Shown: piece by piece, positions 9,820 to 18,335 of the stretch
Layout: every line of letters starts with the position of its first letter
Numbering within the stretch: the stretch's first letter is position 1
NCBI RefSeq assembly: GCF_040702505.1
Contig: NZ_JBFBLC010000001.1
Span: 124,001-188,000 of the forward strand
Length of the DNA: 64,000 nucleotides
Source of the DNA: Terrabacter sp040702505
GTDB lineage: Bacteria > Actinomycetota > Actinomycetes > Actinomycetales > Dermatophilaceae
Direction: 5' to 3'
Translations under genes and position numbers: made by a program
Notes under the pieces: generated by a model
Seen by the model: only the letters and a program-made list of their open reading frames with translations
Told to the model about the DNA's origin: nothing
The model's database searches: none

Positions 9820-10211
9820 GCGACCGGCCCGGGCGGGCGCGCGTCGTCGTCGTGCTCGCCGTGATCGCCGTGGTCGTCTGCGTCGGGGTGTGGGCGCTCG
9901 TGGCCGCCGTGCACCCCGAAGTGGCCGGGGTCACCACGTGCGACTCTCGCTACGTGCCCGGCCAGGGGCCGCGCTTCTCGTGCGAGGACTCCTCGGGCGC
10001 GCAAGCCCGCTTCGTCGCTCTGCTGGGGCTCACGGACGGGTCGTTCACCGTCACCTCGCCGAGCCTGCTCTGGCTCGCCCGGGTGCTGCTGCTCGGGCCG
10101 GTGCTGGCGTTCGTGATCGCGGCGCTGGTCCAGGGGACGCTGCGCCCGGGGAGCGCGCGGGGTCAGCTGCGCAACGCGCGGATCCGCCGCGCCCTGCGGC
10201 GCCGCCGCTGA
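9816..10211 (+). CDS. Small membrane protein of unknown function
   Basis: A 131-residue protein beginning inside the stop codon of the VOC gene (ATGA overlap). It has two predicted membrane helices: one at about residues 9-30 (VVVVLAVIAVVVCVGVWALVA) and one at about 84-105, LWLARVLLLGPVLAFVIAAL. The loop between them holds two cysteines (TTCDSRY and FSCED) that could form an extracytoplasmic disulfide. The C-terminal tail is very Arg-rich and probably cytoplasmic. I do not recognise a family. Translational coupling suggests a functional link to the VOC protein. Confidence 0.75.
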   Translation: MSDRPGRARVVVVLAVIAVVVCVGVWALVAAVHPEVAGVTTCDSRYVPGQGPRFSCEDSSGAQARFVALLGLTDGSFTVTSPSLLWLARVLLLGPVLAFVIAALVQGTLRPGSARGQLRNARIRRALRRRR

Positions 10212-10227
10212 CGAACCGGGCAGGCCC

Positions 10228-11601
<1,374 letters not shown>

Positions 11602-11960
11602 GGTGTCCTGACTGTGTGTCGTCGCTGACGGCTGCCGCCCGGGGTGAGGGCGACCGGACGAGCGTACGTCGCGTGGCCTTCGTCGTGCACACGCACACCG
11701 AAGCGGGCCCCGACCGCCGCCAACTCGGTATGCCGGGAGCAAACGGGCGCACCCGACGGCACCGGTCGGCATACGGCTGGGGACATTCCACCCATACCTC
11801 ACTTATGCCCTGAATCTGTTTGAGGCGCAAGCGAATTCGCTCGAAAGTCGTTTCGCAAAAGCCGGGAGCGTCTGCGTCTAGGGGGGTATGTCCGCCGCAC
11901 TCGGGGTTCGAGGCGCCCGGGGGAAACAGGCGCCGCCCACGACAAAAAGGGGAACACAAT
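11602..11960. promoter_or_regulatory. Divergent intergenic region, sdaA and wall-protein gene
   Basis: This 359-base gap separates the divergent sdaA and 11961 genes. It holds an inverted pair of the GTATGCC word (11728-11734 and 11768-11774) and then a lower-GC stretch near 11785-11870 likely to carry the promoter of the wall-protein gene. That gene has a clear AAAAGGGGAA ribosome site just upstream of its ATG. I find no recognisable riboswitch or small gene here. Confidence 0.4.
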
Positions 11961-12836
11961 ATGACACAGCTGACCGTTCGCGTCCCGCGCCGGGCCGTGA
12001 CACTCATCGCCGCCAGCGGCCTGGCCCTCAGCGGGGCCGCGGCACTGGCCTCCGGATGGAGCGCCTCGGCCACGCCCGGCACCAATGGGCCACACAAGGT
12101 CTGGGTGTGCAAGTACGTCCAGAAGCCGGGGACGAACGAGGTGCTCAAGCGCGGCAAGAACCCGATCTACGTCGACTGGGCGTCCCTCACCGGCAAGGCA
12201 ACCGCGCCTCACGTCGGTGACACGTTCTCCGATGGCCAGCTCAAGTCGGTGGTCGTGCAGATCGGCGGGAAGGACCCGGGCGTAGGGGCCTGCCCTCCGG
12301 CGACGCCGCCGACCACGACGACCATGCCGCCGACCACGACGACGATGCCGCCCACGACCACCACGACGGCGCCGCCGACCACGACGACCACGGTCCCGCC
12401 GACCACGACGACGACCGTGCCGCCCACCAGCACGACCACGGTCCCGCCGACCACGACCACCACGACCACCACGGTCCCGCCGACCACGACGACCACCGTG
12501 CCGCCGACCACGACGACGACCGTGCCGCCCACCACCACGACGACCGTCCCGCCCACCACGACCACGATGCCGCCGACCACGACGACGTCTGGTGGCGGCG
12601 GAGGTAACGGCGGTGGCGGCGGCAACGGCGGTGGCGGCGGCGGTAACGGTGGTGGCGGCGGCATGGTCAGCAACGAGGGCGCCGGCATGACGCCGGGCGT
12701 CGGTGCACCGCACACCGGTGGTGACGGCGATGCCTCCCCGACCAACGGGCTGCTCGGCGGCGGACTACTCGCCAGCGGTCTCGCCCTCGCGGCCGGCGAG
12801 GCGGTCCGTCGTCGGCGGGAGAACGCCACCCGCTGA
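11961..12836 (+). CDS. Secreted wall-anchored stalk protein 1 (Pro/Thr-repeat, sortase substrate)
   Basis: A 291-residue protein. Order: signal peptide (to about residue 36, SASAT); a small domain opening KVWVCKYVQKPGTNEVLKRG, a module I know from many actinobacterial surface proteins, with a second cysteine in GVGACPP; about 95 residues of Thr/Pro repeats (PPTTTT units); a Gly/Asn-rich linker; and a C-terminal sorting-type tail: GVGAPHTGGDGD, hydrophobic helix, RRRREN. The tail resembles a sortase signal but with PHTGG in place of LPxTG. The sortase gene starts 76 bases downstream. It is paralogous to the protein at 13892. Role inferred: a small head displayed on a flexible stalk covalently fixed to the wall. 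Head ligand unknown. Confidence 0.85.
   Translation: MTQLTVRVPRRAVTLIAASGLALSGAAALASGWSASATPGTNGPHKVWVCKYVQKPGTNEVLKRGKNPIYVDWASLTGKATAPHVGDTFSDGQLKSVVVQIGGKDPGVGACPPATPPTTTTMPPTTTTMPPTTTTTAPPTTTTTVPPTTTTTVPPTSTTTVPPTTTTTTTTVPPTTTTTVPPTTTTTVPPTTTTTVPPTTTTMPPTTTTSGGGGGNGGGGGNGGGGGGNGGGGGMVSNEGAGMTPGVGAPHTGGDGDASPTNGLLGGGLLASGLALAAGEAVRRRRENATR
12298..12660 (+). repeat. Pro/Thr and Gly-rich coding repeats
   Basis: From 12298 to about 12588 the gene repeats short units coding for PPTTTT, TVPPTTTT and MPPTTTT. From about 12591 to 12660 a GGTGGCGGC-type repeat codes for Gly/Asn. Low-complexity DNA like this is prone to slippage, so stalk length may vary between strains. Confidence 0.9.
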
Positions 12837-12912
12837 CCGTTCGACGGGCCCCGGCCGCCGAGCACGCTCGGTGGTCGGGGCTCGTGACCCACCACGGGAG
12901 GAGGTCTGTCCC

Positions 12913-13713
12913 ATGGGTCGCCACGCAGCGCCGCGCGAACGGCGGGCGGCGCGTTGGCTCGTCCTGCTGCTGGCCGCAGCGCTCGTCGGCACCGGACTGT
13001 GGCTCGTGCTGCCACGCCTGCGACCAGGTGCCGCGGTGGCTGCGTCCACGGTGCCAACCCTGCCGGACCCGGCGCTCAGTGCCGGGCCGACCGGCACTGC
13101 CCCCAGCACCCGGGCTGCCGCCACGGCCGCGACAACGCGGCGGTCAGCCTCGAGTCCGCCGACCAGCGCTGCGCCTGGGGCGACGACCTCTTCGGCCAGG
13201 GGAACGTGCCGCGTCGGTGAGCCCGCGCGACTGGTCATCCCCACCCTCGGCGTCGACGCCCCCTTCGAACACATCGGCCTGGACCCCAACGGCCGCCGCG
13301 ACGCCACCGGCCAAGCCCCCCTCGGCACCCCCACCGACCGCACCAAAGCCGGCTGGTACGCCGCCGGCCCCCGACCCGGATCCGGCACCGGCACCGTCCT
13401 CATCGACGGACACACCTACCGCAACGGCTCAGCCATCTTCAAAGACGACTTCGCCCACCGCATCGCCACCGGCCAGCTCATCCAGCTCCGCCAGGACAAC
13501 GGCTCCACCTGCTCCTACCGCATCACCAACGTCTGGCCCACCATCAACTCCGCCACCGACTACCCCAAGCTCGTCGCCAGCCAGCACCTCTACGACTTCA
13601 CCGGCCCCGAACGCCTCCTGCTCGCCACCTGCGGCGGCACCTGGAACCCCACCATCGACAACTACGACGACATCAACGTCGTCCTCGCCATCCCGGTGGT
13701 CCAGTCACACTGA
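12913..13713 (+). CDS. Sortase (class E/F-like) 1
   Basis: A 266-residue membrane-anchored transpeptidase, with GGAGGAGG 8 bases before the ATG. The N-terminal helix (RWLVLLLAAALVGTGLWLVL) anchors it; a Ser/Thr/Ala linker follows; the sortase barrel begins at about residue 97. Catalytic His167 (LIDGHTY) and Cys240 (LLATCGG) are present. The usual downstream arginine is not obvious: the stretch after the cysteine reads PTIDNYDDINVVL, with Asp where Arg is expected. It probably anchors the upstream stalk protein. The catalytic block 13231-13689 is nearly identical in DNA to the second sortase and uses far more CCC and ACC codons than the gene's own 5' end. Confidence 0.9.
   Translation: MGRHAAPRERRAARWLVLLLAAALVGTGLWLVLPRLRPGAAVAASTVPTLPDPALSAGPTGTAPSTRAAATAATTRRSASSPPTSAAPGATTSSARGTCRVGEPARLVIPTLGVDAPFEHIGLDPNGRRDATGQAPLGTPTDRTKAGWYAAGPRPGSGTGTVLIDGHTYRNGSAIFKDDFAHRIATGQLIQLRQDNGSTCSYRITNVWPTINSATDYPKLVASQHLYDFTGPERLLLATCGGTWNPTIDNYDDINVVLAIPVVQSH
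13231..13689 (+). repeat. 459-base near-identical repeat, copy A (partner 15272-15730)
   Basis: Aligning by eye, 13231-13689 and 15272-15730 differ at only two positions (CTCGTC against CTCATC, and CTCCTG against CTCCTC). Similarity drops sharply at both ends. The block covers the whole sortase catalytic domain; the N-terminal linkers and the very last residues differ. This points to a recent duplication or gene conversion. Confidence 0.9.
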
Positions 13714-13891
13714 ACAATTCGGGCATTCGTCGCAAGCATGCCCAAAACTTACGGACACTTGGGGATTCTTTTAACTTTCTTCGCGCTTAGGCCATTCCGG
13801 TTTACCAAAACGAGATACAAAGGCGCTGTTCGGGTTTCAGGCGCGGGGGGAAACGATGCGCCGCCACGACTTCGTAGGGGACAGCTACATC

Positions 13892-14884
13892 ATGAATCAG
13901 AGGACCGTGCGACTTCCGCGTCGCATCATCACCTTCGTCGCCGCCGGGGGGCTCGCGACGGCCGGGGCTGCAGCACTCACCACCGGCTGGACCGCGTCGG
14001 CCACCCAAGGGAGCAACCACCAGGTGTGGGTCTGCGCCTATGTCGGACCGAAGAGCGACAGGGTGCTCAAGCCCGGCAAGAACCCGCTCCTCATCGACAA
14101 GGCGGCGATCAAGAACGGTCAGTACCACGGAGGCGACGCCGTCGTCGTGGACAGCGCCGACGTCACGTGCCCTGGGGCACCGGCACAGACGACCAAGCCG
14201 ACGACCACCGTTCCGCCAACGACGGTCCCGACGACCACCGTCCCGACCACGACGGTCCCGACGACGACCGTCCCGACCACGACGGTCCCGACGACCACCG
14301 TCCCGACCACCACGGTCCCGACCACCACGGTCCCGACCACCACGGTCCCGACCACCACGGTCCCGACCACCACGGTCCCGACCACCACGGTCCCGACCAC
14401 GACCGTCCCGACCACTACGGTCCCGACCACGACGGTCCCGACGACCACCGTCCCGACCACCACGGTCCCGACGACCACGGTCCCGACGACCACGACGCCC
14501 GGAGGCAATGGGGGCGGTGGCGGGGGTGGTGACGGCACTCCGACGACCCCGGCAACGACAACGACTGCCGCGCCGACGACGCCCGTCCCGACGACGCCCG
14601 TCCCGACGACGCCCGTCCCGACGACGCCCGTCCCGACGACGCCCGTCCCGACGACCACCGAGCCGACGGTCCCGGCGGTCGTCTCGGGCGGCAACAGCAA
14701 CGGTGGCGGGAACGGCACCGGCAACGGAGCCGGCGTCGTGCCCGGCGTCGGCGCTCCGCACACCGGCGGCGACGGCGAGCTGGCGCCCACCAACTGTGCG
14801 CTCGGGTCGGCCCTGCTCGCCGGCGGCCTTGCACTCGCCGGCGGCGAGGCGCTCCGCCGACGCCGCGAGAACGCCACCCGCTGA
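13892..14884 (+). CDS. Secreted wall-anchored stalk protein 2 (Pro/Thr-repeat, sortase substrate)
   Basis: A 330-residue paralogue of the 11961 protein. Signal peptide ending near SASAT; head module starting HQVWVCAYVGPKSDRVLKPG with a second cysteine in VTCPG; a very regular stalk of about 18 VPTTT units; a Gly-rich break; a second stalk of about six VPTTP units; then GVGAPHTGGDGE, hydrophobic helix and RRRRENATR. The last 30 or so residues are the best conserved part between the two paralogues, which supports a shared recognition signal. The upstream gap 13714-13891 is AT-rich and probably holds its promoter. A sortase gene follows 78 bases downstream. Confidence 0.85.
   Translation: MNQRTVRLPRRIITFVAAGGLATAGAAALTTGWTASATQGSNHQVWVCAYVGPKSDRVLKPGKNPLLIDKAAIKNGQYHGGDAVVVDSADVTCPGAPAQTTKPTTTVPPTTVPTTTVPTTTVPTTTVPTTTVPTTTVPTTTVPTTTVPTTTVPTTTVPTTTVPTTTVPTTTVPTTTVPTTTVPTTTVPTTTVPTTTVPTTTTPGGNGGGGGGGDGTPTTPATTTTAAPTTPVPTTPVPTTPVPTTPVPTTPVPTTTEPTVPAVVSGGNSNGGGNGTGNGAGVVPGVGAPHTGGDGELAPTNCALGSALLAGGLALAGGEALRRRRENATR
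14198..14662 (+). repeat. 15-base tandem repeats coding for VPTTT and VPTTP stalks
   Basis: About 18 copies of a 15-base unit (close to GTCCCGACCACCACG) run from 14198 to about 14498; a second array of about six copies (GTCCCGACGACGCCC) runs from about 14573 to 14662. Both keep frame. The first array has near-identical neighbouring copies, a sign of recent expansion. Confidence 0.92.
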
Positions 14885-14962
14885 CACCTGACGGCACCCG
14901 GCCGCGACGACCTGTCGTCGGCCGGGTGCCGCACACCCAGATCCGGGAGGGGGATCTGTCTG

Positions 14963-15751
14963 ATGGGTCGTCAACCACTGTCCGGGCGCAGCCCGGACCG
15001 ACGTTGGCTCTTCGCCCTGCTGTCGGTGGGGCTGGTCGCCGCCGGGCTCTGGCTCCTGCTGCCGCGACCAGGAGGGAACGCTGCGGCCGCCACCACCGTC
15101 GCGGCCCTGCCCGACCCGGCCCTCAGCGCCGGGCCGACCGCCGGCTCCCCCAGCGGCTCGAGCACCCCGGGCACCACGACGCCGTCGAGTCCCGCGCAGA
15201 CGAGCGCCCCCGCGCGGCAGACCTTACACGCGGATCCGCGCGGAACGTGCCGGGTCGGTGAGCCCTCGCGGCTGGTCATCCCCACCCTCGGCGTCGACGC
15301 CCCCTTCGAACACATCGGCCTGGACCCCAACGGCCGCCGCGACGCCACCGGCCAAGCCCCCCTCGGCACCCCCACCGACCGCACCAAAGCCGGCTGGTAC
15401 GCCGCCGGCCCCCGACCCGGATCCGGCACCGGCACCGTCCTCATCGACGGACACACCTACCGCAACGGCTCAGCCATCTTCAAAGACGACTTCGCCCACC
15501 GCATCGCCACCGGCCAGCTCATCCAGCTCCGCCAGGACAACGGCTCCACCTGCTCCTACCGCATCACCAACGTCTGGCCCACCATCAACTCCGCCACCGA
15601 CTACCCCAAGCTCATCGCCAGCCAGCACCTCTACGACTTCACCGGCCCCGAACGCCTCCTCCTCGCCACCTGCGGCGGCACCTGGAACCCCACCATCGAC
15701 AACTACGACGACATCAACGTCGTCCTCGCCGTCCCTGTCACGCACCGCTGA
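14963..15751 (+). CDS. Sortase (class E/F-like) 2
   Basis: A 262-residue sortase, paralogue of the 12913 gene. The N-terminal membrane helix (WLFALLSVGLVAAGLWLLL) and the Ser/Thr/Pro linker are diverged from sortase 1, but the catalytic domain is the same protein apart from one Val/Ile change and the last few residues. His164 (LIDGHTY) and Cys237 (LLATCGG) are the catalytic pair; as in sortase 1 the expected arginine is replaced in PTIDNYDDINVVL. It follows the second stalk protein and probably anchors it. Because both catalytic domains are almost identical, the two sortases should share specificity. Confidence 0.9.
   Translation: MGRQPLSGRSPDRRWLFALLSVGLVAAGLWLLLPRPGGNAAAATTVAALPDPALSAGPTAGSPSGSSTPGTTTPSSPAQTSAPARQTLHADPRGTCRVGEPSRLVIPTLGVDAPFEHIGLDPNGRRDATGQAPLGTPTDRTKAGWYAAGPRPGSGTGTVLIDGHTYRNGSAIFKDDFAHRIATGQLIQLRQDNGSTCSYRITNVWPTINSATDYPKLIASQHLYDFTGPERLLLATCGGTWNPTIDNYDDINVVLAVPVTHR
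15272..15730 (+). repeat. 459-base near-identical repeat, copy B (partner 13231-13689)
   Basis: Second copy of the sortase catalytic block; see copy A. Direct orientation and 2041-base spacing mean that recombination between copies would delete stalk protein 2 and fuse the two sortase genes. Confidence 0.9.
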
Positions 15752-15758
15752 ACCCACT

Positions 15759-15815
15759 CGAGCGAGCGCTCCGTCACCTTGCGCCTTGAAACGCTTGGGG
15801 CGGAGCGCTCGCTCG
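15759..15815. terminator. Strong inverted repeat between convergent genes
   Basis: CGAGCGAGCGCTCCG at 15759-15773 is perfectly complementary to CGGAGCGCTCGCTCG at 15801-15815, with a 27-base loop. It lies between sortase 2 and the convergent NAD(P)-binding gene and probably terminates both. Confidence 0.75.
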
Positions 15816-15828
15816 CGGGGAAGGCGGG

Positions 15829-16482
15829 TCAGCTTGCGGCGACGACCTCTTCGATGGGCTGGGCGCCGTCGTTGAAGGCGATGATCCGGCGGGTCGCGGG
15901 CTCGGGGTGCTCGACGACGGCACGGATCACGTGCGCCACGTTGTCGCGCGACACGTGCCCGGCCACGACGCCCTCACCGCTCTCGATGTGTCCCGTGGCG
16001 GCGTCGGTGGTCAGGCCGCTCGGCCGCAGGATCGTCCACGCGAGCTCGCTGCCCTGCAGGTGCTCGTCGGCGGCGGCCTTCGCCTCGGCGTACGGGTAGA
16101 AGGAGCTGTCCTCGGGGGTGCCGTGGTCGGGTCCGGCACCGAAGTAGGACACCATCACGTAGTGCCCGACGCCTGCCTGGGCGGCCGCGTCCATCGAGCG
16201 GATCGCAGCGTCGCGGTCGACGGCATACGTCCGCTCCGGGCTGCCGCCGCCGGCGCCCGCGGACCACACGACGACGTCGCTGCCGCGCAGCACGTCGGCG
16301 ATCTCCTCGGTCGAGGAGCTCTCGACGTCGAGCACCGTTGCCGTGGCGCCGGTCTGCTCGACGTCGGCGACGTGGTCCGGGTTGCGCACGACCGACGTGA
16401 CGTCGTGGCCGTCGGCGACGAGGAGTGGGGCTGCGAGCAGGGCGACCTTGCCGTGACCGCCGATGATCGTGACGCGGGACAT
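15829..16482 (-). CDS. NAD(P)-binding NmrA/SDR-like protein
   Basis: A 217-residue Rossmann-fold protein of the atypical SDR (NAD(P)H-binding) group. The start at 16482 gives MSRVTIIGGHGKVALLAAPL with AGGAGA just upstream; the longer frame lacks a ribosome site. The glycine motif IGGHGKVA binds the dinucleotide; VVWSAGAGGGSPERTYAVD, YVMVSYFGAG and TILRPSGLT match the family's later motifs. Members act as epimerase-like oxidoreductases or redox sensors. Substrate unknown; a single gene. Confidence 0.88.
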   Translation of the reverse strand: MSRVTIIGGHGKVALLAAPLLVADGHDVTSVVRNPDHVADVEQTGATATVLDVESSSTEEIADVLRGSDVVVWSAGAGGGSPERTYAVDRDAAIRSMDAAAQAGVGHYVMVSYFGAGPDHGTPEDSSFYPYAEAKAAADEHLQGSELAWTILRPSGLTTDAATGHIESGEGVVAGHVSRDNVAHVIRAVVEHPEPATRRIIAFNDGAQPIEEVVAAS

Positions 16483-16570
16483 GACTCTCCTGAAGGCTCG
16501 GGAACAGCTGTCCCCAGGTCCAACGTCACCGCCGCGCCCGCCTCTTCCCGTCACCGAGGACGTATGCCGG

Positions 16571-16599
16571 AAGGCCCGGTCCGCGAGGGACCGGGCCTT
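16571..16599. terminator. Intrinsic-type terminator after coxG
   Basis: AAGGCCCGGTCC (16571-16582) pairs with GGGACCGGGCCTT (16587-16599) around a very short loop. Located 44 bases beyond the coxG stop on the minus strand, and symmetrical, so it may also act on plus-strand transcripts. The GTATGCC word sits immediately beside it (16562-16568). Confidence 0.8.
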
Positions 16600-16642
16600 C
16601 CTTGGGTGGTGCGTCCAGGACGAGTCAGCGGGCTGGAACCGC

Positions 16643-17470
16643 TCAGTCGCCTCGGCGACCCATCAGCCAGCCGATGACGAGGCCGACGAGGGCCGCGACG
16701 CCGTAGCCGGCATACCGCTGGATGAGCACGGGCATGACGGCCGACCCGAGGTCGAGCGCCTCCTCCTCGACCTCGCTGGTGACGCGCCGTGGCGCGACCT
16801 GCGGCGCGGACGCCGCCGAGGCTGCCGACGCCGCTGCCCCCGCGGGGACGGTGGCGGCCGGTGCGGCTGCCGGCGACGGGATGCCCTCGGGTGCCGGGCT
16901 GGTGTCGGCGGCGAGCACGTCGGATCCCGTCTCTACGAAGCCGCCTCCGCCGGCCGCGGAGGCGGGCTGGCTCGCAGGGGCGGCTGCCGGCTGCTCGGCC
17001 TGCGCCTCTGCGGCCGCAGGTGGGCCGGCGAGCTGCTTCTCGATGCAGGCGACGAACTGCTGGAGCAGCTTGTCGGAGACGTCCTGCATGACGCCGCGGC
17101 CGAACTGCGCCGGCTTGCCGGTGACCGCGAGGTCGGTGACGACGTCGGCCTTGGCGCCGCCCCCCTCGCCGTCGGGGCTCAGGGTGATCGAGACGGTGGC
17201 CCCGGCCGTGCCGTTGCCCCGCTTGTCCTTGCCCTTGGCCTCGATGACGGCGTGGTGGGCGGCGTCGTCGCGCTGCACGAACGAGCCGGATCCCGTGTAG
17301 AGCAGCGCGATCGGGCCGAGCTTGACCTTGACCGTGCCGGAGAAGCCGTCGTCGTTCACGTCCGTGACGGTCGCGCCGGGGAAGCAGCCGCCGACGCGCT
17401 CGAGGTCCATGAACAGGTCCCACGCGTCGTCGACCGAGGTCGGCACGGTGAAGGAGTGGGTCAGCTCCAT
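16643..17470 (-). CDS. coxG: CoxG-like SRPBCC protein with C-terminal membrane anchor
   Basis: A 275-residue protein. Residues 1-150 are a CoxG/SRPBCC domain (MELTHSFTVPTSVDDAWDLF, CFPGATV, GSGSFVQRDD). Then comes a long Ala/Pro/Ser linker and a C-terminal helix (YGVAALVGLVIGWLMG) ending in RRGD. In CO-oxidising bacteria CoxG recruits the dehydrogenase to the cytoplasmic membrane, so the tail anchor here fits that role. It is the last gene of the coxSLMG-like operon, 7 bases after coxM. Confidence 0.88.
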   Translation of the reverse strand: MELTHSFTVPTSVDDAWDLFMDLERVGGCFPGATVTDVNDDGFSGTVKVKLGPIALLYTGSGSFVQRDDAAHHAVIEAKGKDKRGNGTAGATVSITLSPDGEGGGAKADVVTDLAVTGKPAQFGRGVMQDVSDKLLQQFVACIEKQLAGPPAAAEAQAEQPAAAPASQPASAAGGGGFVETGSDVLAADTSPAPEGIPSPAAAPAATVPAGAAASAASAASAPQVAPRRVTSEVEEEALDLGSAVMPVLIQRYAGYGVAALVGLVIGWLMGRRGD

Positions 17471-17477
17471 CCGGCGA

Positions 17478-18335
17478 TCACGCTCCTGCCGCGGCGAGCA
17501 CCGCGCGTCGGGTCAGCACCGTGGCCAGGTGCTTGCGGTAGTCGGAGTCGCCGTTGAGGTCGGACGGCGGGTTGGTGCCCTCGGCCACCGACGCCACGGC
17601 CGCCCGGACGGCCTCGTCGGTCGCGGGCTGCCCGACGAGGGCCTCCTCGACCGAGCGGGCCCGCAGCGGAGTCGAACCCATGTTGGTCAGCCCGACCCGC
17701 GCCTCGGTGATCGAGCCGCCCTCGCTGCGCACCGTGGCGGCGACGCCGACGATCGACCACTGGTGGCTGACGCGCACGAACTTCTCGTAGTGCGCACCCC
17801 ACCCGGTGTGCTTGGGGATGCGGATCTGCGTCAGCAGCTCGCCCTCCCCCACCGCCGTGGTGAAGAGGTCCTCGAAGAAGTCCTCCGCCGCGACCGTGCG
17901 GGTGGCCCCGTCGGCACCGGCGATGACCAGCTGCCCCTCGAGGGCGAGCACCGGCGCGCCCACGTCACCGGCAGGGTCGGCGTGCACGAGCGCGCCCCCG
18001 ACCGTGCCCCGGTGCCGGATCTGCGGGTCGGCCACCGTGTGGATCGCCTTGGACAGCAGGGCCGCATGGGTCGACACGGCCTCGGAGGCCAGCACGGCGG
18101 CATACGTGGTCATGGCGCCGATGACGAGGTGGTCACCCTCCTCCGAGATGCCCTGCAGCTCGGGGATGCGCCCTAGGTCGATGACGACGCTCGGCGCGTT
18201 GAGCCGCATCCGCAGGATCGGCAGGAGCGACTGGCCGCCGGCGAGCACCTTGGCGTCGTCGCCGTGCTCGGCGAGCGCCGAGACGGCCTCCTGGACGGAG
18301 GTCGGTGCGACGTAGTCGAACTGGGCGGGGATCAC
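17478..18335 (-). CDS. coxM: Molybdenum hydroxylase FAD subunit (CoxM-like)
   Basis: A 285-residue FAD-binding subunit. The GTG at 18335 overlaps the coxL stop by four bases and has GGGAG upstream. The PCMH-type FAD domain shows LAGGQSLLPILRMRL near residue 31 and IRHRGTVGGALVHADPAGD near residue 100, both flavin contacts. The C-terminal CO-dehydrogenase flavoprotein domain follows (VSHQWSIVGVAATV). It should carry electrons from the small subunit's iron-sulfur clusters to the respiratory chain through FAD. Confidence 0.93.
   Translation of the reverse strand: MIPAQFDYVAPTSVQEAVSALAEHGDDAKVLAGGQSLLPILRMRLNAPSVVIDLGRIPELQGISEEGDHLVIGAMTTYAAVLASEAVSTHAALLSKAIHTVADPQIRHRGTVGGALVHADPAGDVGAPVLALEGQLVIAGADGATRTVAAEDFFEDLFTTAVGEGELLTQIRIPKHTGWGAHYEKFVRVSHQWSIVGVAATVRSEGGSITEARVGLTNMGSTPLRARSVEEALVGQPATDEAVRAAVASVAEGTNPPSDLNGDSDYRKHLATVLTRRAVLAAAGA

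Noticed and set aside
11800..11960. GCAAAAGCC-type stretch upstream of the first stalk gene, considered as a c-di-GMP or c-di-AMP riboswitch.
   Set aside because: The rest of the conserved core of either class cannot be found, and the second stalk gene lacks the motif.
14198..14662. Regular 15-base repeats, considered as a CRISPR-like array.
   Set aside because: No spacers; the units are multiples of three, in frame, and code for VPTTT/VPTTP within a secreted protein.
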